A stretch of DNA of 45,415 bases. Source: Enterocola sp045654205 (lineage in GTDB: Bacteria > Bacteroidota > Bacteroidia > Bacteroidales > Paludibacteraceae). The notes beneath the pieces are model-generated. The model was not told the origin of the DNA. It ran no database searches and worked only from the letters and a program-made list of their open reading frames with translations. The position numbers were made by a program, and so were the translations under genes. Shown one piece after another: positions 8,124 through 15,635 of this stretch (position 1 is the stretch's first letter; each line of letters starts with the position of its first letter). The stretch is from the NCBI GenBank assembly GCA_045654205.1, contig JAZOMZ010000003.1, forward strand, positions 1 to 45,415, read 5' to 3'.

Positions 8124-9022
8124 GTAAACAATTTACCATAAATGAGTCCTTTTCACTTTCAGGGAAAGGTCTTCACACTGGATTAAATATAGAAGCAAAA
8201 TTTCTTCCTGCAGCAGAAAACACAGGAATCATTTTTAAAAGAATAGACTTAGAAGGAGCTCCAGAGATTCCTGCTTTAGCCACATACGTTTCTGCCACAG
8301 AAAGAGGTACTGTACTAAAAAAAGACAATGCATCTGTTAGCACCATAGAGCATATAATGTCTGCGTTTATGGCTCACGGCATAGACAACTGCATCATAGA
8401 AATAAACGCACCTGAAGTGCCTATCCTAGACGGCAGCGCAAAATTTGTGGTAGAAGCACTCAACAAAGTAGGCAAGAAAGAACTAAATGCTGAAAGAAAA
8501 TTCTTTGAAGTAAAAGAAGAAATGACTTTCACAAACGGTACTTCAACAATAAAGATCCTTCCTGCCGATGAGTTCTGTGCAGAAGTTACTATCGACTTCA
8601 ACTCACCTATCTTGAAAAGACAATCTGCAAGTATATGTGGGTTTACAGATTACGACAAAGAGATTACTTCTGCTCGCACATTTGTGTTTGTAAGAGAGAT
8701 AGCACTACTACTTCAACACAATCTTATTAAAGGTGGCGATTTAGACAATGCAATTGTTATCTACGACCAAGCAATTAGCAAAGAAGCCATCACAGATATT
8801 TGCAATAAACTAAACGTACCTGTTATAGAAGTGGAAGATTTGGGTTACCTAAACCACAGACCACTTGAATGGGAAAACGAACCTGCAAGACACAAATTGC
8901 TAGACCTAATTGGAGATTTATCTCTTATTGGTATGCCTATTAAAGGTAAAATATTGGCTGAAAAGCCTGGTCATGGATACAACACATTCGTGGCACAAGA
9001 GATTTTAAAACTAATAAAATAA
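8120..9022 (+). CDS. lpxC: UDP-3-O-acyl-N-acetylglucosamine deacetylase, stand-alone form
   Basis: Zinc-dependent deacetylase, the committed step of lipid A synthesis. The expected active-site segments are present: STIEHIMSAFMAHGIDNC (Glu-His, first zinc ligand), EPARHKLLDLIGDL (His and Asp zinc ligands) and KPGHGYNTF (catalytic His). At 300 aa it ends where E. coli LpxC (305 aa) ends. In Bacteroides and many relatives LpxC is fused at the C-terminus to the dehydratase FabZ (about 460 aa). Here no FabZ sequence follows, and lpxA begins 6 bases later. I see no frameshift or leftover FabZ sequence, so this is a true single-domain gene. Overlaps lpxD by 4 bases. Confidence 0.95.
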   Translation: MSKQFTINESFSLSGKGLHTGLNIEAKFLPAAENTGIIFKRIDLEGAPEIPALATYVSATERGTVLKKDNASVSTIEHIMSAFMAHGIDNCIIEINAPEVPILDGSAKFVVEALNKVGKKELNAERKFFEVKEEMTFTNGTSTIKILPADEFCAEVTIDFNSPILKRQSASICGFTDYDKEITSARTFVFVREIALLLQHNLIKGGDLDNAIVIYDQAISKEAITDICNKLNVPVIEVEDLGYLNHRPLEWENEPARHKLLDLIGDLSLIGMPIKGKILAEKPGHGYNTFVAQEILKLIK

Positions 9023-9028
9023 TATAAT

Positions 9029-9796
9029 ATGATTTCAGAACAAGCATTCGTACATCCTAATGCAGAGATTGGTAAAAATGTTACCATCGATGCATTTGCA
9101 TACATCGACGAAAATGTTGTTATAGGAGACGGAACACATATCTATCCACATGCCACAGTGCTTTCTGGAGCAAGAATTGGTAAAAACTGTAATATATTCC
9201 CAGGCGCAGTAATTTCTGCCATTCCACAAGATTTAAAATTCATTGGAGAAGAAACTACAGCAGTTATTGGCGATAGTACTACTATCCGTGAATGCGCTAC
9301 CGTGAATAGAGGTACTGCCTCAAAAGGTACAACAATAGTAGGTAGCTACTGCCTAATTATGGCATATGCTCACGTGGCACACGACTGTAAACTAGGTGAT
9401 AGAATTATCATTGGCAATGCTACCCAACTTGCAGGCGAAGTAGTAGTAGATGATTGGGCTATTGTAAGCGGCGGCACTCTTGTACACCAATTCTGCCACT
9501 TAGGTGCACACATTATGGTACAAGGTGGTAGCAAAGTTACAAAAGACATTCCTCCATACATTATGGTGGGTAGAGAACCACTTGGATACATGGGCTTAAA
9601 TATTGTTGGTCTACGCCGTAGAGGCTTTATTGCAGAGCAAATGAATGCCATCCAAGAAAGTTATCGTTATGTTTACCTTTCTGGTCTTAACACCACACAA
9701 GCACTTGAGGCTATTGAAAAGAATATACCAGAAAGCAAAGAGAGAGAAGATATTTTATCATTTATAAAAAGTTCAGAACGCGGTATAATTAAATAA
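9029..9796 (+). CDS. lpxA: UDP-N-acetylglucosamine O-acyltransferase
   Basis: First enzyme of lipid A synthesis; transfers a 3-hydroxyacyl chain from ACP to UDP-GlcNAc. The 255-residue protein begins with hexapeptide repeats (VHPNAEIGKNVTIDAFAYI). It contains SAIPQDLKFIGEE, a conserved LpxA signature, and RECATVNRGT. The catalytic His lies in YAHVAHDCKLGDRIIIGNA. A helical C-terminal acyl-ACP-binding domain follows (residues 190-255). The family average length is about 262. It sits 6 bases after lpxC and 2 bases before glnS in the same unit. Confidence 0.95.
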   Translation: MISEQAFVHPNAEIGKNVTIDAFAYIDENVVIGDGTHIYPHATVLSGARIGKNCNIFPGAVISAIPQDLKFIGEETTAVIGDSTTIRECATVNRGTASKGTTIVGSYCLIMAYAHVAHDCKLGDRIIIGNATQLAGEVVVDDWAIVSGGTLVHQFCHLGAHIMVQGGSKVTKDIPPYIMVGREPLGYMGLNIVGLRRRGFIAEQMNAIQESYRYVYLSGLNTTQALEAIEKNIPESKEREDILSFIKSSERGIIK

Positions 9797-9798
9797 TT

Positions 9799-11469
9799 AT
9801 GGAAAACGAAGTAAAAAAATCGTTGAATTTTATTGAAGAAATAGTAGAGAAAGATCTACAAGATGGCAAAAACGACGGACGTATTCAAACTCGTTTCCCA
9901 CCAGAACCAAACGGTTATCTACATATTGGACATGCGAAAGCTATCTTTATGGACTTTGGCATTGCTCAAAAATACAATGGTATTTGCAACCTACGTTTCG
10001 ACGATACCAACCCTACAAAAGAAGATGTTGAATATGTAGATTCTATCCAAGAAGACATCAACTGGCTTGGTTTTAAATGGGCAAATGTTTATTATGCTTC
10101 AGACTATTTTCAGCAACTTTGGGACCTTGCAGTAAAACTTATTAAAGACGGCAAGGCTTATATCGACGAACAAAGCGCAGAAGAAATTGCAAAACAAAAA
10201 GGCACTCCTACCACTCCAGGTACAGAGAGCCCATATAGAAACAGACCAGTAGAAGAAAACTTGGAACTTTTCCAAAAAATGAATACTGGCGAGATTGCAG
10301 ATGGTGCAATGGTGCTACGTGCCAAAATTGATATGGCATCACCAAATATGCACTTCCGCGACCCAATTATGTATCGTGTTATCACCACTCACCCACACCA
10401 CCGTACTGGTACTGAGTGGAAGGCATACCCAATGTACGACTTTGCACACGGTCAATCAGACTATTTCGAAGGCGTTACCCACTCTATCTGTACACTAGAG
10501 TTTGTGGTTCACCGTCCACTATACGATTGGTTTATCGACCAATTTGCAGACACCGACTACAGACCTCACCAATACGAGTTCAACCGCTTAAACATTAGCT
10601 ATACTGTAATGAGTAAGCGTAAAATGCTACAACTTGTACAAGAAGGCTTGGTAGCAGGTTGGGACGACCCTCGTATGCCTACTATCTGCGGTCTTCGTCG
10701 TAGAGGTTATACACCAGCGGCAATCGCAGACTTCATCGACCGTATCGGTTATACCAAAGTAGATGGCATGATAGACGTATCTCTTCTAGAACACTCTATT
10801 CGTGAAGACCTAAAACCAAAAGCACACCGTGTGAGCGCTATCTTCGACCCTGTGAAACTTGTTATCACAAACTATCCAGAGGGCGAAAAAGAATATATGG
10901 TTACAGAAAACAACCCAGACTGCGAAACAGCAGGTACTCGTGAAATGCCATTCTCTCGCGAAATCTTCATTGAAAGAGGTGACTTTATGGAAGATGCTCC
11001 AAAAGATTTCTTCCGTTTAACTCCTGGTGGCAGAGAAGTGCGACTTAAAGGTGCATACATTATCCAATGTACTGGTTGCGAAAAAGACGCAGAAGGCAAT
11101 GTAACCACAGTTTACTGTACATACGACCCAGACACTAAGAGCGGCACAGAAGGCAGCAAACGCAAAGTGAAGAGTACTATCAACTGGCTAGACAAAGATG
11201 GCTATATCGAAGCAGAAGTGCGTCTATACGACCGTTTGTTCAAGGTTGAAGACCCTGCATCTTACGACGGCGACTTCCACGACCTACTAAACGAAAACTC
11301 ACTAGAAGTGAAAACAGCCCTAGTAGAAAAACACCTAGACGGTGCAAAACCAGGCGACCACTTCCAATTCCTAAAAGTAGGTTACTTCACCGTAGACAAA
11401 GACTCAACTTCAGACAAACTAGTTCTAAATAGAACAGTATCTCTAAAAGATAATTGGAGTAAGAAGTAA
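9799..11469 (+). CDS. glnS: Glutaminyl-tRNA synthetase
   Basis: Class I aminoacyl-tRNA synthetase that charges tRNA-Gln. The nucleotide-binding motif is PPEPNGYLHIGHAKAI (HIGH form) and the KMSKS-type loop is VMSKRKM. GMIDVSLLEHSIREDL and the C-terminal beta-barrel anticodon-binding domains (about residues 340-556) match GlnRS rather than GluRS. The length of 556 aa is typical (E. coli 554). A dedicated gene implies that Gln-tRNA is charged directly rather than through amidotransfer. It is the last gene of the lpx unit and is followed by a strong terminator. Confidence 0.96.
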   Translation: MENEVKKSLNFIEEIVEKDLQDGKNDGRIQTRFPPEPNGYLHIGHAKAIFMDFGIAQKYNGICNLRFDDTNPTKEDVEYVDSIQEDINWLGFKWANVYYASDYFQQLWDLAVKLIKDGKAYIDEQSAEEIAKQKGTPTTPGTESPYRNRPVEENLELFQKMNTGEIADGAMVLRAKIDMASPNMHFRDPIMYRVITTHPHHRTGTEWKAYPMYDFAHGQSDYFEGVTHSICTLEFVVHRPLYDWFIDQFADTDYRPHQYEFNRLNISYTVMSKRKMLQLVQEGLVAGWDDPRMPTICGLRRRGYTPAAIADFIDRIGYTKVDGMIDVSLLEHSIREDLKPKAHRVSAIFDPVKLVITNYPEGEKEYMVTENNPDCETAGTREMPFSREIFIERGDFMEDAPKDFFRLTPGGREVRLKGAYIIQCTGCEKDAEGNVTTVYCTYDPDTKSGTEGSKRKVKSTINWLDKDGYIEAEVRLYDRLFKVEDPASYDGDFHDLLNENSLEVKTALVEKHLDGAKPGDHFQFLKVGYFTVDKDSTSDKLVLNRTVSLKDNWSKK

Positions 11470-11495
11470 GAGAATCCCTCTCAAAATACATTTTA

Positions 11496-11532
11496 GACCA
11501 TATCGGTGACATCACCGATATGGTCTTTTTTT
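11496..11532 (+). terminator. Rho-independent terminator after glnS
   Basis: GACCATATCGGTGA pairs perfectly with TCACCGATATGGTC (14 bp, 2-base loop) and is followed by seven T residues. It closes the lpxD-glnS unit. Confidence 0.93.
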
Positions 11533-11571
11533 ACGATATAATTGCCCTTAAACCCTATAATATAAGGTAAT

Positions 11572-11605
11572 AAAAAAGTCCAACCCTTTCGGATTGGACT
11601 TTTTT
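11572..11605 (-). terminator. Terminator of spt (possibly bidirectional)
   Basis: AAAAAAGTCCAA and TTGGACTTTTTT form a 12-bp inverted repeat. Read on the minus strand the inner part GTCCAATCC/GGGTTGGAC pairs with one G-U wobble, which would be an A-C mismatch on the plus strand. The structure is therefore better suited to ending the minus-strand spt transcript. Confidence 0.85.
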
Positions 11606-11623
11606 CATATACTTAGTAATTTA

Positions 11624-12811
11624 TTACTCAATAATACCTAGCAGTTTTGCGTTTTTAGTGATTTTTTCTACTGCTTCGTCGATTTGGTCGAATGTATGAG
11701 TAGCCATTAGAGAGATACGGATAAGTGTATCTTGTGAAGGCACTGCAGGAGAAACCACTGGGTTTACGAATACGCCATCATCCATAAGCATACGTGTTAG
11801 GCGGAATGTTTTTTCGTTGTCGCGCACGTAAAGAGGGATAATAGGAGTAGTGGTGTGACCAGTTTCAAATCCTTTGTCTTTGAAGGCCTGAAGCATTCTG
11901 TGAGTGTTGTCCCACAATGCTTTTTGACGCCATTTTTCTTCTTCCATTACTTCTAGAGCAGCAAGCACTGCACCTGCAGCTGCAGGAGTGATACTAGCAC
12001 TGAAAATAAGTGTACGAGAGTTATGTTTTAAGAAGTTGATTACATCTTTGTTTGAAGCGATAAAACCACCAATAGTAGCAAGAGATTTACTAAATGTACC
12101 CATTACTAGTTCCACGTCGTTTTGCACTCCAAAGTGTTCACAAACCCCTGCACCAGTTTCACCAAATACACCTAGAGAGTGAGCTTCGTCAATCATAATA
12201 GAAGCGTTGTATTTTTTAGCCAAATCTACCATTTCTGGAAGTTTTGCTAAGTCGCCTTCCATTGAGAATACACCGTCTGCTACGATAAGTTTAATCTTGT
12301 CTGGCTCGCATTGTTGAAGGAATTTTTCTAGTTGTTCCATATCGTTGTGACGATATTTAAACTGTTTTGCCATGCTAAGACGAGAACCTTCAATAATAGA
12401 AGCGTGATTTAAACGGTCTAATAAAAGGTAATCTTCTCTACCACCAAGACAAGGAACAACACCTGAGTTTACTGTAAAACCAGTAGCATAAACCAACGCC
12501 TCTTCTTTTCCTACTAGTTTTGCAAGTTTTTCTTCTAGTTCAATGTGAATATCCAATGTTCCGTTTAAGAAACGAGAACCTGCGCAACCTGTACCATATT
12601 TTTCAACAGCTTTGATAGAACCTTCTTTAATCTTTGGGTGATTTGTAAGGCCTAGATAACTGTTTGAACCAAACATTAATACCGGTTTTCCATCAATTTG
12701 CACCACTGTATCTTGGTCTGATGAAATTGGTCTAAAATATGGATAAACTCCAGCTGCTTTTGCTTTTTGAGGCACATCATATTGTGCTAAGCGTTCACTT
12801 AATATACTCAT
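11624..12811 (-). CDS. spt: Serine palmitoyltransferase (PLP-dependent 2-oxoamine synthase)
   Basis: Alpha-oxoamine synthase that probably condenses serine with a long-chain acyl-CoA or acyl-ACP to 3-ketosphinganine, the first step of Bacteroidetes sphingolipid synthesis. PLP is bound by Lys242 in MGTFSKSLATIGGF. VDEAHSLGVFGETG is mirrored here as IDEAHSLGVFGETGAGV, and YGTGCAGSRFLNGT is the substrate loop. The 395-residue sequence closely resembles, from memory, the characterised Bacteroides thetaiotaomicron enzyme throughout, including GVYPYFR near the start and ALMATHT-like SLMATHTFDQID near the end. 2-amino-3-ketobutyrate CoA ligase (Kbl) is the main alternative because the folds are the same. 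It has its own promoter inside the end of rimM. Confidence 0.85.
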   Translation of the reverse strand: MSILSERLAQYDVPQKAKAAGVYPYFRPISSDQDTVVQIDGKPVLMFGSNSYLGLTNHPKIKEGSIKAVEKYGTGCAGSRFLNGTLDIHIELEEKLAKLVGKEEALVYATGFTVNSGVVPCLGGREDYLLLDRLNHASIIEGSRLSMAKQFKYRHNDMEQLEKFLQQCEPDKIKLIVADGVFSMEGDLAKLPEMVDLAKKYNASIMIDEAHSLGVFGETGAGVCEHFGVQNDVELVMGTFSKSLATIGGFIASNKDVINFLKHNSRTLIFSASITPAAAGAVLAALEVMEEEKWRQKALWDNTHRMLQAFKDKGFETGHTTTPIIPLYVRDNEKTFRLTRMLMDDGVFVNPVVSPAVPSQDTLIRISLMATHTFDQIDEAVEKITKNAKLLGIIE

Positions 12812-12851
12812 AATATTTCAGTTTAATAAACAATTCTAATTAAGTATCATA

Positions 12852-12883
12852 CAAAGTTAGGAATTTTTATTTAATTCCACCAA
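12852..12883 (-). promoter_or_regulatory. Promoter for spt
   Basis: On the minus strand TAACTTTG (12859-12852) is a perfect -7 element, with TTG (12883-12881) 21 bases upstream. It overlaps the rimM stop codon and gives a leader of roughly 35 bases before spt. Confidence 0.65.
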
Positions 12884-13372
12884 TTCTACAGGATAATTTG
12901 TGTATAGAATTTTATTTTCATTATCTACCTCAGCAATAAAATCCTCTACTGCTGGTAGCAAAATCTCACCATCTTCTGTTTTAATACCAAATAAAATATT
13001 TACAGTTTGGTCGTCAACAAAAGAGATTTCACCTAGTTTTTCGTCGGCATTTACCACTGTAAAACCAACAAAATACTCATACGAAAGCATCTCATCATCA
13101 CTCATAAGCTCAATAGGCAAATAAATATCCTTTCCTATGAGTTTGCGTGCCTCTGTTTCGTCTTCTATATCCTCAAGGGTAAGAAGCACCGAATTTGAGG
13201 ATTTAATCCTTATATTTGAAACAAAAAATGGCACAAATATACCGTCCATATCTAGAACGATATATTCTGCCATATCTATTGTATCTGCATTAATATTACA
13301 ATTCAACTCTCCGTTTACACCGTGAGTCTTATTTATCTTTCCCGCTCTAAAAACCTCTTTTTCTAGAATCAT
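12857..13372 (-). CDS. rimM: Ribosome maturation factor RimM
   Basis: Assists 16S rRNA processing and 30S assembly, in the head domain near ribosomal protein S19. The 171-residue protein has the N-terminal RimM domain opening with FRAGKINKTHGVNGELNC (GxxxKxHGxxGE-type motif) and a PRC-barrel C-terminal domain containing FVGFTVVNADEKLGEISFV and ILLPAVEDFIAEVDNENK, the usual landmarks. The length matches the family. It lies 7 bases downstream of a small membrane-protein gene and shares its promoter. trmD and rpsP, usual neighbours in Proteobacteria, are absent here. Confidence 0.9.
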   Translation of the reverse strand: MILEKEVFRAGKINKTHGVNGELNCNINADTIDMAEYIVLDMDGIFVPFFVSNIRIKSSNSVLLTLEDIEDETEARKLIGKDIYLPIELMSDDEMLSYEYFVGFTVVNADEKLGEISFVDDQTVNILFGIKTEDGEILLPAVEDFIAEVDNENKILYTNYPVELVELNKNS

Positions 13373-13379
13373 ACAGAAA

Positions 13380-13748
13380 TTATTTTACAGAAAGTATTCT
13401 ATCCACCACAAACTCACTCACACCACGCCAAGGAAGCGCATCTATATATTCCTTATAGTGCAACTCAACATTCTTTCCGCTGCAACGCATTAGCGAGTCT
13501 GCAATAGTTTGGTCTTCTACAGAAAACTTAAACTCGTACGACTGAATAGTGCCTGGAGTATTTGCTTTAAAACCACTTTGAATCAATTTACCTTCGTATG
13601 TTTTAAACACGTAGCCTTTTTTTACTAAATAATTTAGTTCACCAGACTTCACGCCTTCGCCAAACACAAAGTAGAAGCGAAAATATAAAAATCCACTTAA
13701 GGCTAGCACCAAAACAAGTACTACTATAGAAATTATCTTTGCTTTCAT
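13380..13748 (-). CDS. Small membrane-anchored protein, conserved in Bacteroidetes, function unknown
   Basis: 122 aa counted from the ATG at 13748. An in-frame ATG at 13769 lies only 2 bases from the -7 element at 13771-13778, too close to be transcribed. The protein has one N-terminal membrane helix (IISIVVLVLVLALSGFLYF) and a soluble domain with GVKSGELNYLVKKGYVFKTYEGKL, YEFKFSVEDQ and LHYKEYIDALPWRG. I recognise this as a short family of Bacteroidetes that databases sometimes label 6-phosphogluconate dehydrogenase. That label is surely wrong, as there is no NADP-binding or catalytic domain. It heads an operon with rimM. Confidence 0.75.
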   Translation of the reverse strand: MKAKIISIVVLVLVLALSGFLYFRFYFVFGEGVKSGELNYLVKKGYVFKTYEGKLIQSGFKANTPGTIQSYEFKFSVEDQTIADSLMRCSGKNVELHYKEYIDALPWRGVSEFVVDRILSVK

Positions 13749-13770
13749 ATTAAATTTTAGGTTTAACATA

Positions 13771-13778
13771 CAAAAATA
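13771..13778 (-). promoter_or_regulatory. -7 element for the 13380 gene and rimM
   Basis: Minus strand TATTTTTG matches TAnnTTTG. No clear TTTG at the -33 position. The predicted start of transcription, a few bases downstream, excludes the ATG at 13769 as a start codon. Confidence 0.55.
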
Positions 13779-13847
13779 ATGATTATTGCTAGAAATTAAA
13801 AGAAATAGGGATAAAAGTTGATAAACAGAAGTAAAAATAGAGACAAT

Positions 13848-13873
13848 AAAAAAAGCAAGTCGTTTTGACTTGC
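13848..13873 (-). terminator. Terminator of tRNA-Val
   Basis: On the minus strand GCAAGTC pairs with GACTTGC across a short loop and is followed by seven T residues. It begins 6 bases after the tRNA 3' end. Confidence 0.9.
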
Positions 13874-13878
13874 TTTCG

Positions 13879-13953
13879 TGGGCGATGACGGATTCGAACC
13901 GCCGACCCTCTGCTTGTAAGGCAGATGCTCTGAACCAGCTGAGCTAATCGCCC
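13879..13953 (-). tRNA. tRNA-Val (anticodon UAC)
   Basis: A 75-base cloverleaf read on the minus strand. The acceptor arm is GGGCGAT/ATCGCCC with discriminator A. The D arm is GCTC/GAGC, the anticodon stem TCTGC/GCAGA holds the loop CTTACAA with anticodon TAC, and the T arm is GGCGG/CCGTC with TTCGAAT in its loop. The 3' CCA is not encoded. It has its own promoter and terminator and stands about 200 bases downstream of the valS-lyase operon. Confidence 0.97.
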
Positions 13954-13984
13954 TTTTGAGTTGCTTTATTTCTCAATTGCGATG

Positions 13985-14016
13985 CAAAGATATGACGTTT
14001 TTTTGGTTCTACCAAA
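13985..14016 (-). promoter_or_regulatory. Promoter of tRNA-Val
   Basis: Minus strand TATCTTTG (13992-13985) with TTTG (14016-14013) 20 bases upstream, a full match to the Bacteroidetes consensus. The predicted start is about 25 bases before the mature tRNA 5' end. Confidence 0.8.
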
Positions 14017-14086
14017 TTTTTCAGCAACTTTTTTCGCAAAAAATGCATTTTTCTTTAATTTACACACCAAAAGTGCATTTTTCATC

Positions 14087-14113
14087 AAAAAAAGACTAAC
14101 CGCGAGGTTAGTC
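14087..14113 (-). terminator. Terminator of the valS-lyase operon
   Basis: GACTAACC (14094-14101) pairs with GGTTAGTC (14106-14113) around a 4-base loop. On the minus strand it is followed by seven T residues (A run at 14087-14093). It lies about 60 bases after the lyase stop codon. Confidence 0.88.
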
Positions 14114-14132
14114 TTTTTGTATAACTAAATAT

Positions 14133-14177
14133 CTTTAGTCCTTTTAAAGGAGGGGATCACACTTTAAAAGACTAAAG
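14133..14177 (-). other. Stem-loop overlapping the lyase stop codon
   Basis: CTTTAGTCCTTTTAAAG and CTTTAAAAGACTAAAG pair over 16 bp with one bulged C. The loop is about 12 bases. The stem includes the TAG stop codon (14174-14172) of the lyase gene and precedes the terminator hairpin, so the transcript ends in two hairpins in series. Possible role in mRNA stability. Confidence 0.6.
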
Positions 14178-15623
14178 TGAGTCGCCGAAGTCTTCACGGA
14201 ATTTCGCAACTAGTTTTTCTTGCCAATCTGAAGTTGGACGAAGACGACCAAAGAAGAAACGAAGTACTTTTGGTTCATCGTAGAATTCTAGGCCACCGAT
14301 AAGGTCACGGTTTTCGTATACCCATTTAATACGGTCGATAGCGTAGTTCACTTGAGAAAGAGTGTAAACACGACGTGGCATAGCCATACGTACAAGTTCT
14401 AGTTCTGCGTAACGTTCGCTACCGTCTGGGTTACGTTGTTCTGATAGAGTACCACGTTCCATACCACGAACACCACTAGCAATATAGATTGCAGCAGCAA
14501 GAGCAGCAGCAGGATATTCTGCGTGGCTTAAGTGAGGAACAATTTCACTAGCATTTAAGTGACAGCCAAGACCACCTGCAGGAACTACCACTGGCACACC
14601 AGCTTTTTGTAATTCTTTCACCATATATTCAATGAAAAGAGGACCTTGAGAAATGATATCGAAGTCCATAGTTTCTTGAAGACCTACAGTGATAGCCTCC
14701 ATTTCACGAACTGACATACCACCGTATGTTAAGAAACCTTCGTATAGTGGAATAAATTCTTTCATTTTTAGGCAAAGTGCTTCGTCGCGCATTGCGATAC
14801 CACCACCACGGCCGAAACCAAGTTTACGAGCAGAGAAGTAGATAATATCCATTGCGTTAGCAATTTTTAAAGTAATGTCTTCGATAGACATATCTTTAGC
14901 TGCTTCTTCACGCACCTTGATAAAATATAAGTTGTCTTGTAGAAGAGATGCGTCTAGTACTGTTAAGATACCGTTTTGTTTACAGATATCAGCTACAGCT
15001 AGCATATTTTCCATAGAAAGTGGTTGACCACCAACAAGGTTTGTACCAGCTTCGATACGTACGAATGCAACATTTTCTGCACCTAGAGTTGCGATACGTT
15101 CACGAAGTAGGTCTAGGTCGAAGTTACCTTTAAATGGGCTTAAATCGTGTGGATCAAGACCTTCTTTTACGATAAGTTCTTCTACAGTACCACCCATACG
15201 TGTAATGTGAGCTTTAGTAGTGGTAAAGTGGAAGTTCATAAGAACTGTTTGACCTGGTTTAACAAATGCTTCTGCCAAGATATTTTCACAAGCACGACCT
15301 TGGTGAGCTGGCAAGAAGAAGTTTGTGTTAAACATTTTACCTACTTGAGCAGATAGGCGGTTGAAAGTTTCAGAACCAGCATAGCTATCGTCTGCTATAA
15401 GCATAGCAGCTTGTTGTCTATCAGACATGGCATTTACACCAGAGTCTGTTAGCATATCCATGAAGATATCTCTATTTTGAAGAAGGAAGGTGTTGTTACC
15501 TGCTTCGTTCATAAATTTATAACGGTCTTCTACTTTTGGTAAGTTTAGTTTTTGTACAATACGTACCTTATGCATTTCTAACGGCATTTTTTCACCGTAT
15601 GCAAGTTTAATTTCTTGGCTCAT
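14172..15623 (-). CDS. Beta-eliminating lyase, tyrosine phenol-lyase/tryptophanase family
   Basis: PLP enzyme of the family that cleaves Tyr to phenol, or Trp to indole, with pyruvate and ammonia. Conserved segments are LLTDSGVNAMSD, DDSYAGSE, HQGRACEN, NLVGGQPLS, FSARKLGFG (Lys267 for PLP), EGFLTYGG and ELVRMAMPRRVYT. Positions said to set specificity look like tyrosine phenol-lyase: FTTT (Thr124 of the Citrobacter enzyme), MERG (Arg381) and LRFF (Phe448-Phe449), where tryptophanase has His. Aligned on Asp224 and Lys267, the cofactor-contacting Arg217 is Leu227 here (DASLLQDN), and the Asp after the lysine pair is lost. At 483 aa it has a C-terminal extension of about 20 residues. The substrate is therefore uncertain. 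It lies 12 bases after valS. Confidence 0.8.
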   Translation of the reverse strand: MSQEIKLAYGEKMPLEMHKVRIVQKLNLPKVEDRYKFMNEAGNNTFLLQNRDIFMDMLTDSGVNAMSDRQQAAMLIADDSYAGSETFNRLSAQVGKMFNTNFFLPAHQGRACENILAEAFVKPGQTVLMNFHFTTTKAHITRMGGTVEELIVKEGLDPHDLSPFKGNFDLDLLRERIATLGAENVAFVRIEAGTNLVGGQPLSMENMLAVADICKQNGILTVLDASLLQDNLYFIKVREEAAKDMSIEDITLKIANAMDIIYFSARKLGFGRGGGIAMRDEALCLKMKEFIPLYEGFLTYGGMSVREMEAITVGLQETMDFDIISQGPLFIEYMVKELQKAGVPVVVPAGGLGCHLNASEIVPHLSHAEYPAAALAAAIYIASGVRGMERGTLSEQRNPDGSERYAELELVRMAMPRRVYTLSQVNYAIDRIKWVYENRDLIGGLEFYDEPKVLRFFFGRLRPTSDWQEKLVAKFREDFGDSL

Positions 15624-15635
15624 AATATTTATATT

